From Neospora caninum Liverpool (Eukaryota > Apicomplexa > Conoidasida > Eucoccidiorida > Sarcocystidae): DNA of 64,000 bases. Both the position numbers and the translations under genes were made by a program. The notes beneath the pieces are model-generated. The model made no database searches and was not told where the DNA came from. It was given only the letters and a program-made list of their open reading frames with translations. Location of the stretch: assembly GCF_000208865.1 (NCBI RefSeq), contig NC_018386.1:1612001-1676000 (forward strand). The letters are read 5' to 3'. Each line of letters begins with the position of its first letter. Position 1 is the stretch's first letter. Shown here one piece after another: positions 1 through 11,632 of the stretch.

Positions 1-116
1 CGTGTGCACATGCATATACATACGCATGTATTTGAATATAGATGCATGTGCCGGGGCGTGTTTGGAAGTGGAGACGTGTTGTGTGCTTGTTCTCTCCTGC
101 GGGCTTCACGGTTCAG

Positions 117-3100
117 CAGAAGGATATCACCGGCGGCAGTCAGATTCGCACGATTTTCAACGAGTTGTTGGAGGAGTTTAACGACAGGAAAGTGACAGAA
201 GACATCAGCGACTACGAGATCGACGTGGCTATTCGTCTCCACGAGGGCGACTCTCTCCCCGGTTTCCCGTCTCCGGACACGTTTGAGTATTTGATTCTTC
301 CGTACTTGAAGCGAATCCAGTCGCCAGTTATGGAGTGTCTGGGTAAGGCCCCAAGTGCTTTCGAGAACAGCCCTGGAAAGAGACGCGAGGGGGACGGGGC
401 TGCAAAACAGCCTGGGCCCCACGCGGCCCACGAGAAGAAGGTCAGAACCGTGGTTTTTTCGTGGGTCGCCGTTGATCGTGTTCTTTCTCCTTTTTCTTCT
501 CTTTTTTCTCTGCCTGCCTTCTCCACTTTTCTCGCACTGCGTGGCTGTCGCTCTGTTCTTTCCAGATCGCGTGTCGCAAACTCTGGAGCTCCTGAGTCAG
601 AAGATTGCGAATCGGGTGTTTGGGCGTTTCCCGGCGTTGGCCGAGAAGGTTCTGGAGATGTCGCAGGAGATTCTGATTCGGGAACGCGACCACACGAAGG
701 CGATTCTGCAGCAGATCGTGGACGCAGAGACGGGCTATCTGTTCACGAACGACGCAAAGTACCTCTCGGAGCACGGAAGCATGATCAGTCAGGAGTCGCC
801 AGAACAAGTCCCGGGAGCGTACGCCCAACAGGGCACAGGCGCCGTGCAGCTCTACGGGGCGGACGGCCGCCCCGTTCAGTTGGGCCCCGACGGGAAACCG
901 ATCCCCCCGCCAACGCATGCAGAGCGCGCGCAGCAAATGCTCTCGAGCATGCAGCAAAGCGTGACGACAATGTGGGCGCAGGGCGGCCGCGAGAAGAAGA
1001 AAACCGTCTACAGCGGTAAGCAGCGCAAACGCAGCAGAAGGGGAGGGGGGGGAGGGGAGACTGGAACGAGGACGAGAGGCGCGCGTTTCGTTGCTTCTTG
1101 CAGGGGAGGAAAAAAGAAAGAAACGCTTCAGAAGATGAAGAGAACTGAGAATCAGGAGGGACGCGCGGAGAGGCGCGGCAGTTTTCTGAGAGAGGTGTGC
1201 GCGTTTCTGAGGTTTCCGGAAGTTTGCATTTCGAATCTCCTCGAGCGCCAGGGTTCCCGCTTTTTTTTCTACGCCTCGAGGGAACTCTCGTTGTCTCTTT
1301 GGCACACTGCGTTGCGTCGAGGCCTGTCCTCGCCGTTTGTCTCTCTGGACTCCTTCCCATGTCTGTGTGTGGAAGTCGAATGGCGGGGTCCAGCCACTGG
1401 GCGCTCTATGTAACCTACAGACTCTAGATACGTACTGAAAGCCGTTTTTAAAACGTTTTTAAACCACAACTTTTTTCGTTTTTTTATAGTAAGCCGTACA
1501 AACAAACAGGTTGATGTCGATGGATCGCTCGCTCTTTCGGGTTTCTGTGTGCATCGGCGCATGCAGTTGCTCTTTGTGCGGGTCTTCCCCGCGAGTCTGA
1601 TCCTTCTCTTGAGCGTCTTTCCTCTCGTGTCATTGACGGCAAGTGTGGTGCGTCGTCAGTTTGAGCGAAGACTCAAAAAGCTGAATTTTCTTTTAAAAAT
1701 AACTTTTTGCTTCTGTTCAGAGCAGTTCATTCGCGAGATCCGCCGCCGCCTGGACTCCTACTTCGCCCTCGTCCTGCGCAACGTCCGGGATTCCGTAAGT
1801 CTACTTATCTTCGCGTGTTTGTATAGATGCATGTATTCAACAGCTTTAGATTATAGATGTACATGAGAACACAAAGTCTCTGTATCTCTATATATCTACA
1901 TGCGTGGAGACAGATATTTGCATGGATACTTCTGCAAGGACATGCGTCTATCAATGTGTATGCATTCATGCAGATACATATATATATAAATATATGTACA
2001 TGTATATATATATATATATATATTCGTCTGCACAGCCCTGCAGCCCTAGAAGTTCTTATCACTTTAATGCTGCTATTCGCGCGCGTGTTTGTCTTGGCCG
2101 ATTTGTCAGGTCCCGAAGACGATTGGTTTCTTTTTGGTTCGCCAACTGCAAGAAAAGCTCCAGTTTGAAATTTACAACCAACTCAACGACGAGACGCAGT
2201 TCTCCGCTCTTCTGGGCGAGGTAAGTCTCGTTTTTCTCACGGGCCGTTCTTCCTGTGTTTCCGAAACTCTGCACTTTTTGCCGTCTCTTTGGATTCGCAG
2301 CTGAACTGTATGCGGTTTCAGTGAGACGAGGGCGCTGCCTATATCTCGCCGCTCTGTCTCTCTCGGTCGTTTGCGCCCTTGTCCAGTTTTTGAGATTCTT
2401 TTGCCTGATTTTGCTTGCCGTGTTCCGGTCTGTGTTGCTTTTCTGCGTCAGCCTCCTCACATCATGGAGGAGCGCCGGGCGTTGATGTCTCAGCTCCAGA
2501 CTCTGAAGCGCGCGTCGGCAGTTTTGCAGCGAGATCCGACGATTGCGGCTCTGAATCTGGACTCCGTGGACGAGAACTTTGACCGGGATCTCCGCGACTT
2601 GCAGCGAGACGCGAGCAGTCGAGCGCTACCCAATCTCCAGTCCTTCTCCGCACCGAGCGGGGGAAGTGCAGGCGACGGCCGCGGCCAGATGTTCGGGGGC
2701 GGCATCCAGCAGAGACCAGACGGCGCAGTCAACGGCGCGTACATGGGTAGCTCCCAGAGACCCAACGGACACGCCACGTCTTCAGGTAAGCTTTTGTGGA
2801 CGCCGGAGAGAAAGAAGGGAAGACGGAGAGAGAGAGGAAGACTCAGGACGAGAGAGTGGTTTGTTTCGAGTTGTTTTTTTTCCAGCTTCGCCTACAGCTC
2901 CTGGGTCTAACGCGAGCGACGCGGGCAGTTTCTCGCCGGTAACGGGCGGCATGGTTGCGGCGGGTTCTCTTCCCGACAAGACGCGCACGCTCGTCTCATC
3001 AGGTGTTTTCGGAGGTTAGAATTCGCGAAAAGGAAATCGTTTTTCGAGGTCTCGTGCTTTCGCGCCCGCTGTGTGCCTGTCTCCCCCGCAATTCACGCAT

Positions 3101-3776
3101 ATTTCGACGTGTCTCTATGGGGCCAGGGACACAAGCGCGCATGCGCGCTGGCTGCCTCGGCAGTGGGCGTGTGTTTTCCGAGAGTCGACGTGGCTGATGC
3201 CGGCGGTGTTTGATTGCGTTTCGAACTTTGTCTTTTCAGACCAAAAAGGCGCCTCGGCGTCTGCAGCCAAGCACGTCTTTGAAAAAGTTAAATTCCAGGT
3301 TCGCGTCCTTTCTCACAGACGTTTGCACTGAGAGATGCCTGTGTCCGTTGCTGCCACGTGACGTATCTGCGCAAAGGCACGTGCACATTCAGGAAGATAG
3401 ACTTCGGCATTCGTAAATATACGTACAAACTTTTTGCAGGCTCAGAGTCGAGTTTTCATATGTGGTCCACGGACGAAATACACACGAAAATGCGTGTGCA
3501 AAAAATCGCGTATAGACGCTTTTTCCCCCTGTAAATATGGTTACGCTTCGCGGGATGTAGAGACACCGCGTTCCAGTGCATGTGGAGTGTGTGCCTTGGA
3601 AAGGGTGCGCGAATTTTTATGACGACCTGTCGAGACCGCGCGGGTGGGAGTTTTCTCTTGTGGGCGGGGCGCGCGGCGCGTTTGGGACATTTTCCGAAGA
3701 AGCCGGCCTTCAGGTGAGACAACGAGATGTTGCCTGTTTCCTGCAGGCGGCGAACAATCCCCTCTTCAGCGACTGA
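117..3776 (+). CDS. DrpB: Dynamin-related protein B, C-terminal half (5' end outside window)
   Basis: Large dynamin-family GTPase that, in T. gondii, pinches vesicles for microneme and rhoptry biogenesis. Only the stalk and the GTPase effector domain are here; the GTPase domain lies upstream of the window. Exons with matching phases: 117-342, 566-1015, 1721-1794, 2110-2220, 2452-2785, 2886-3002 (or to 3014), 3240-3298, 3747-3776 (TGA). The stalk reads TGGSQIRTIFNELLEEF, then an insert rich in Gln, Gly and Pro. The GED begins EQFIREIRRRLDSYF and contains VPKTIGFFLV, both typical of dynamins. After the GED comes a Ser/Gly/Ala-rich tail of about 100 residues ending NNPLFSD; the last short exon is the least certain. 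The choice of DrpB over DrpA rests on remembered gene order next to FabZ, CPL and p23; the dynamin family itself is clear. DrpC is unlikely because it lacks a recognisable GED. Confidence 0.85.
1977..2024. repeat. AT microsatellite in DrpB intron
   Basis: A run of TA/ATGTA units lies inside the 1795-2109 intron of DrpB, just upstream of the acceptor at 2109. Simple repeats of this kind occur in many introns and spacers of the window. Confidence 0.8.
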
Positions 3777-5425
3777 CCGTTTTTTCGTGCGTCCGCGAGA
3801 GAGAGTGGTTTGCCGCCTCTGTGAGAAACGAGACGCTCGCTTCCGCGGGGCGCAGGCGTGAAGGACGATTTCTCAGTCTTAAAAATCGCGCTGAAGTGTT
3901 CGCGAGGCTGGACGAGCCGTCGTCTCGTGAGAAGAGCGATAGCGAGCGAAACGAGTTGGCCGCGGGGGTCTGTAGGCAGCGGAATCTGGTTTTCTGGAAA
4001 GCGTTCAGTTCTCGGGAACGGCCAGAAAAGGCTTTCTCAGAAGCGCTGTGGGGCGGGACGCAGAAGGCAACATGCCGGCGCGCAGTTGGTAGAAACTTTC
4101 TTCGGGAAAGAACCGAAAACCTGGATGGGCACCTCAGGTCGTTGGTGTCTACAAATCCGCGTGGCCAGAAAAAATACGTTATATAGATGCAAAGGCCGGT
4201 GGTTTTGTGTGTATTCCGAGAGATCTTTTGTGTCACTTTTTGGCTCTAGCGCTCCGCGAGACACTCCAGAAAATCCACCATCCTGGATGAAGATCTTGTC
4301 GATTTCTCTGTCGTGTTTTCTCTCTGTCCAAGTCCCTGTTTTACGCCGGAGCACACATTGCTGCTCCGGGACGGTACTCAAAAATCCGTAGATGCACTTT
4401 GAACCACGCGTTTCCAGGCGGCTGTCACGTCATCTTTCTTTGTATACACGTGAATCCAAACTGTACACTCAACAGGCGTGTGCCGTCTAAAAAGCGCCGT
4501 TTCAGTTTTTGAATTCGGGTTCTCTCGACGTGGATGCACAGAGTCCGTAAACGCGGGGCCTTTCTTTCACGCACGTTGAGGATTTTCCCCGGGCTTTTGC
4601 GAGCGAAATCGGTGTAGACGCATTGAGGCACATGTACAGCAGAAAAATCACTTCAAAAACGCGGGGCTTCAGCGCAGAAATTCCACAGAAAGCGGGGGGG
4701 AATGCGTGCGCGTCCTCTGGGCTCCTACACGCAGTTCTCAACACACTTCCCAAGAGCAGTTCCGGGCCGTTTGTTTTTCTTATTGTAGACGAAACAACGG
4801 GAAGCGTTTCGGCGTTCCAAAGCTCCGTTTCCGATCACCAGGCACACACGGCGGGATTCTTTGCGGAGAATGTCGCCTCCCCTTCCTGCGCACAAAAAGG
4901 AGGGGAAGTTTCGCTCCGGTTCACCTTTCAGGTTCCGGCACCCACCTGCCTGAGGCTCCATTGCTTACTCAAGGAGACGAGAGTGCGTCTTTTCTGGAAT
5001 GCGAAGACGAACGAGTGCACTCCGCGTGTCGTGGTTGGGGTACAGAGAGAGAGCGAACTGTTTAACAGCAGACGGCTAGCCCCTGACTCAAAAGGTCTGA
5101 AGAGCCGTGAAAACCAGAGAATTGACTAATTTGCGTTACTGTTACTTTCACAGAGAACGTATTGTCGAAGTTCGGCAAACGCAGAAGGCGAGGAAAAACA
5201 AGCACCACCCTCAGTTTGAGGAAAGTGTCTTCCAGAAGGGCCAGAAAGACTGTCCAGAGATACAATCTAAAAATAACGCATACACCCCAGATAAAAGATA
5301 TACATGTCTATCCAAATATATGTATGTAGCTTCTTACATCCACAGAAATAGGCATGGGATGATGCGTTTCTTAACCCAGGTAGATCTGAGCTCCATCATT
5401 CAAACACATTCTTATACTGCAATAG

Positions 5426-5471
<46 letters not shown>

Positions 5472-6450
5472 TACTTGTGTCACACTGAGAGACATAGCCA
5501 GTTATGTTGCAGTTGTATAAGAGTCATGCGCTTGTATTTGTCTGAGCGTTCAGTTGTGTCGAAAACGCTGCGTGGCTCTCGAGAGAGAGGAGAGTATCGC
5601 GAAACCTATTTTTGTGTCTTGATGGACCACACCACCGGCGCGCTTCTAGCAGCGTGCATGCGTCAGAAGCGACGGTGAAGGTATGTTTTCGCCCCTTTTC
5701 TGTAGACCTCGCGGACGACCCCGTCTCAAACCACTAGCTCGCGTCTCTCTCTTGTTTTCTGCGTCGTTTCCCTTCAGAATTCTCCGCTAAAGACCCCGTT
5801 TTCTGCGAGAAAGAAAAGGATTGCCCCGTGTCTCGTCGGGGCATCTGTCTCGTCGGGGCGTGTGTCTCGTCGCGCGTGCGCGCTGCTCCATACTGCGCTG
5901 GAGTCTGTGAGGTCTCAGAATTTCGAAATGAACTTGCATAACGAAAAAAAAACATTGCCTTTCTTAATTGGTTTCCCCCACGTGTATTTATCGCGACAAA
6001 AAGCCTTTCCTCGTCTTTTCGCCGGCTGTTCACCCGACGCCTCGCCACCATCCGCCTCGAAAAAAACGTTTCCTGGGCACAGTCTCCTCTCGCTGATACA
6101 AACAGGACAGCGGCCGTTTCGTTTTCCTCGGCGTGTGTTTCCCCACCTCAACACCCGCTTCGCGGAAAGAGTTTTTGTCGAACGAAGTGCTGGCCCTCGA
6201 GGCTGTATGGTTGTCCATAAGCCGATGCACGTACATAAATATACCCATGTATATACGTATGTGGATAGCTTTGTGTTCCTAGATATGGGAATAGTTTTAT
6301 CTGCGCACCTGTGTATATTTAGAGATACGGGAGATTCGCATCCCTTTTGTTGGAGACTTCAGAAATCGTAGAATCGTCTTCGCGCCCACAGAGAACGCGC
6401 ATCGCTCAAGAAAATGCGGCGAGTGGAATCTAAATGTTGTGCCTTTCGCC
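3777..6450. other. Spacer between DrpB and the HROB-like gene
   Basis: About 2.7 kb with no ORF showing protein-like composition or matching splice phases. It holds a clean (TA)n microsatellite at 5427-5463 and a CT/GA-rich stretch near 5575-5600. It presumably contains the 3' UTR of DrpB and the promoter and 5' UTR of the next gene. I see no tRNA-like cloverleaf or other RNA gene. Confidence 0.6.
5427..5463. repeat. (TA)n microsatellite
   Basis: Uninterrupted alternating TA for about 37 bp in the spacer upstream of the HROB-like gene. Confidence 0.9.
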
Positions 6451-9400
6451 ATGGAGGAGGACTTTGATCTGGAGGAAGAGGTGTTTGGCGAGAAGAGTGA
6501 GGAGACGCATGCACAGAGAGCCGTCTCAGGTGCTCCGAAACACACGCAAGACACCACTGACTGGTCCCTCTCGCGTTCTCGAGAGGAATCCATTTTCTCG
6601 GCCGCCACCCGAACTGCATGCGTTCCTGTGCCGCCTAGTGTGACGGCCTTTGAGAGGCACTCGCACGCCAACCCAGCCTCTCTGTCCGCTCGATCGTCTC
6701 GCTCATCCGCGTCTCTTCTGCCAAATGTAAAGGCATGCGCCGAGCCTTCGCGGAGGGAGGCAGGAGGTTCCCCTTCCTCACGCGTTCAACAGAATCCCTC
6801 TCTTCCCCTCTCTGCTTCACGGGGAGGAGCAGAGAAACCACAGCGCATCTGGGCTTCTGTCTCTTTTTCTGCCGGGCATAACAGGGACAGAAGTGACGGA
6901 GGACCGGCTCGGGTTCTCGAGAAACGACACGGTGTATGTACACCCGGCGGACCGGCCGCTGGGGCAAGTTCGCAGGCGTCTCGGACATGGGGCAGACTCG
7001 CCAGTTCTTTGAAATCCCAGAGCGTGGACACAAGGACTGTTTCAGCTGAAAGAGAGGGCCCTTCCTCTTTGCCAAAGCTGCACGCTTCTTCGCGATTGCC
7101 AGGAAACCACGCAGACACCGGAGGCGTGCCTTCGGGGCTGCCTTCTGGCGGGACGGGCGGAGCACGGCAGTGGGCGGCTCTTGGGAAGGCGACTTTTCTT
7201 TCTTCTGGAACTCCGGCAGAGGGACCTTGGACGGCCCAGCAAAGTCGGGGCTCGAACAGAGGCGACGAGCATGGTGTGCATTCTCGTGAGGAAAGCGCGC
7301 ACGGACCCTCGCGGGGAGCCCACCGCTCCTCTGGGGCTGGTGGCGATTTCGGGTGTACAGACACTTCTTCAGAAGACCTCAGCGAGTGGACCAGCGCATT
7401 TCGTGCGTTGCCCGGAAAGGAGACAGCCACGTCCGTGGCTGTTTCTCAATCTCAGACTAGACGTTTCTTCCCCGGACGAAACGGGCCCCCAAGTGGCGGC
7501 CAGTGGCCTGTCGCGTCCGGTGTACCTACACCGCCAGAAAGCGCTGCTTCGCGTTCGTCAAGCGGCCAGTCCCCGCCGGCACCGGAGGCGGCTTTTGGTC
7601 GCTTTCCATCTGAGGGATTCGCGGGCGATTTTCCGCACCAGAGACGCGAGACTCACTTGAGTCAGACAAGCGCCAGCGCGCCTACCGTTTCGCGGTGGCG
7701 GGTTCGGGGCTGTGGCCTCCAAGTGAAACAGGAACGCCGGAGTGTATGTACACCCCGGCAGGCGATGCAGAGCCAGTACGCTCGGGAGCAGCGGGCAGAA
7801 CGAAGCGAGAGGGAAGACTGCGCGGACGCGTCGAGACACACAGAAGGAAGTGGATCCGTCGCCAAGAAAAAACCGACGCCGAAACTCGCAGGTCCTGCCG
7901 GCGTTCTCCTCCGACGCAGGCAGCAGACTGACCAAGTGAAACGCCTAAAGACGTGAGTTTCCTGTGAACTCCCGCTCTACTACGCACTTTGTCCAAGCCG
8001 TCAATCACATGCACCACCACCTGCAAAGCTCGAAAAAACAGATAACAACCCTCGTTCCATAGAGATGCATACGTGCACACCCTTGCATATTTGTAAATGC
8101 CATTAAAGAACCTACTGAGTTACTCACGCTATCCGAATTCGTACATATATATACATATATGTTTTCACATGGATACCTGTAAAATATATATATATATATA
8201 TATACCTGCATATATATATATATATATATATGTACAGAGGCGTCTGACGTTCCGTATTTTCGTCTCTAACTCTCTCCGGCTGTCTAGGCAGAGTGTGGTG
8301 ACATTCCACTTCCCGTCGAATTCGATTTCCTGGTCGTCAGACATCTGAACAGAGGATCTTCCTTTTTCCGTCTTGGTCCGCGTTGAGGTAGATCCGTTCA
8401 ACTGTGTCGCCTTTTTGTCCACAGTCCTCCCATCGGTGACTGGTTAGACGTGTTGTTTTACGGTTTTGAGCACCTTCGTCGCTTCGCTCTTCTGGGGGTT
8501 CTCTCGTAAACACAACGCCCCCTTCGTGCTTCTACGTTCGGATTCGTCTCCCCGTTTCATTCTTCTCTGACGGGTTTTCTCTGTCTTCTCGCGCTCGAGT
8601 CTCCGTGTTACCCTCCCATTGCTTCTGCCTCTATTTCGTCACTCTCCACTCGCTTCCTTTCAAAGAGTGCAAATGCCGGCGTCCTCTGCGCAACCCTCTG
8701 TCTGCTTTGCCGTGGAAACGTGCGTCTCTCCGCCGCAGAGAGCTCACCTGGTCGCCAGCAGCCATGACGCCAAACAGCGAAGAGCGCAGCCCTCGCGGTG
8801 TCCTCGGCGTGCCGAGAAGGACCGCATCTCCGAGTCCAGAGGAAGCCGAGTGTATCGACAGCGAAGATGAAGACAGCGAGTTGGACAGCCAGAGCCTCAG
8901 TCGGAGTGTCGCGTGGATCAAAGCCCTCCTTTTTGCTTCCCTGCCGCTTGACGGTGAATCTTCAACCAAGAATAGCCTTGTCGAAACATCCGCGCCTAGC
9001 CTTGACGTTTTCAGTTCATCCGTACACCCATTTCCACACGTGTGGGTGTCTCTTTTTCTTTGACTTTCTTCTGCCTTCACCCCTGTCGTTAGAGGGTGTG
9101 CACGCATGTGTATATACACTTTGGCGTGAATGCATGTCTCGTGCGACTGCGCTGAGGATCGCCTCTTTGCATGCCGCGTCCCTTCCCTTCACAGATGTGA
9201 ACTAAGTGTTAGTATCCTGTTGTGTCGGTGGCGAGACACTATTCAGGGATACACAAGGAGACGTATCGGTTGGGCTCCTGGAGGCCAGGAGACAAGAGAG
9301 TAAAACGGTTGAGCGTGCAAGGCCGCGCTCTTGTGTGTCTCTGCATTTTCGCTTCCCCTGCCTTCAAATTCGCGTTCTTCCGGTGTATGTGCTCTTCGTC

Positions 9401-11597
9401 TCTGTAGATTTCCACCTGGGGCTAACGGCCTTGCATCCCGACGCCGGTGAGCCAAGGTAGGAAAGACCACAGCGGCCAAGGCGTTCGCTCTCGCGCTCTC
9501 CTGGTTGATTTTTTCCCTTCTCTCTCTTTGAACCTTTTTCTGCTTTTGCGGCGTTCTAAGTGATATCTCGTCTTTCCTGGAGTCGTGTAAAAGCGGATGT
9601 GTGAACGTCTGCGTTGATTCGCCCGTCTCTGTCAACACATGCCTCCCGCGGCCTCTCGCGGTTTGCTGAACACGCGTTCACACGTCCCCAACTCCCTTTG
9701 CACTGCTCGGGCTTTTTGAGTTCGGGTGAGTCACTCCTCTCACTCGACACTCTCCTCAAAGAGACGGACGGGATCGCCTCCGGTTCCGCCTTTCCCGCGA
9801 CGGCCACCGCGCGGCACCTGACGAGAAAAGAAAGAAAAACGAAGGCGAGGAGAGGCGAAAACCGAGCAGAAAGGAGAACCTTTCCTCTGTTCCGTCTCTG
9901 GCAGATATGTGACTCTTCCCTCTAGGAGAGATGCGTATCTACAGATAGATATGCGTACATGTTTAAATGTGCTTGGACGCGTGCATTTTAAGTGCACGCC
10001 GTTTGTTGCCCGAAATTAACTCACACATGCGTGCATGTTTTATGCCTTTTGCCCGCTTTCCTCTTCCTTGACTCGTTCTTTCTGCAGCCGCTCCTTCATG
10101 TACAGAGACAACATTTCCTCCATTCTCAATCGCGTCGCTCCCGCGGCCTACAAGGTGAGCCTGCAAAGATGCGAGTCTTCAGCATTGTAGAAAAAGGCAT
10201 GCACGGCTTAGCGAATGCATGCTTTTTTCTACAAGTGATTCACCTGTTTCTCCACGAAGCAGACAATGTCCATGTTCACGCATACGTGAGAACATTAGAG
10301 ATGTGTGTATCGCTCCACATGCTAGACAGTTCAACTGTGGGCGATTTTCAAGGCTCAAGAGAGATACCGCTGGATTGAATACCCAGGGAAATGTTCTCCC
10401 GTTCATCGTAAGTCGCCAGGCATGCCGTATACCGATCAGATAACTGAAGCTAGACTCTACTTTACACGTGGGAGAACACGGGACCAACGCTATACGCACG
10501 GAGACAGAAACATAGAACTACCTTGATACCGGCATGCTGTGTAAACACAGACACCTATCTCTGTATACACTTATATGTATATACATGTATATATGTATAT
10601 ATATATACATATATATGCATATATGTATGTATATGTATATGCATATATATGTATATGCATATATATGCATATGTATGTGTGTGTGTTTGTGGCCTGGGAG
10701 TGTTGGTATGTGAAGAATATCGGCGGGGCCTTTGAACTTTCTGGATGTGCCTTCGCTCTGAATGCTTTGTGGCGGACGCAGGTTCCGCAGCTGCTGGTGT
10801 CGATCAAGACGTCTTCGGCTCGGCCGCGGAGTGCTGAAAGCGGGACTGAGAACGTCGAAGAGGCTTTCCTGCACGTGGCGGTGGGTCTTTGCGTTCTTTC
10901 TCGGACACACCATTACAGCTCTTTGCTTCTCTCGAAGCGGCGCGAGGGCAGTGCTGGCGTGTTCTCGAAAAAGGCGACATCTCCGTACAACGTCCCCCTC
11001 TCTCTTTTCGCTGTGCCTGTCTCTTTCTCTCTCCGCTCTTTCCTCCCTCCATCTCTCTGTCTCCGTGTACTCTCTCGCTGTCTCTTTGTCTCTCTGTCGC
11101 GCTGTACGTTGTTACAGCCCCTGAATCTGTAGATCTGTGTCTTGTGCGCGCAAACCGCGGCGTCGCGCTTTCGGCTCTCAGGGAGGCGCCTTCGCAGCGC
11201 CGCGTCTCGGTTTTCATCTGTTTTTTCTGGATTTCTCTCTTTTTCTCGGCGCCCAGGACCCCACAGGCGAGATGCCGGCCGCGGTGCACAGGCGGGTCAC
11301 GAGCCTCCACGGCGCGAATCTCGTGTCCGGATCTGTCCTCCTTCTTCGCGATGTCAGTCTGCTGCGCCCCGACCCTTCCTGAGCCGTGCCCCGCAAAAAA
11401 AAGACCCGCCCTTTGAAACGCATGCACAAACGCATGCACGCACAAGCGGGAACAAACCGTGTCGCTGCTTCAGAGGGCGGAAAAAACGTCCCTCCACGTA
11501 TTTTCATAAAGAAACTAGACCGTTACCGTTAAATGCACTAGCATAGGTATACATACCAAGATGTACAGATGTGCATATGCATTAGAGAGATATAGAT

Positions 11598-11632
<35 letters not shown>

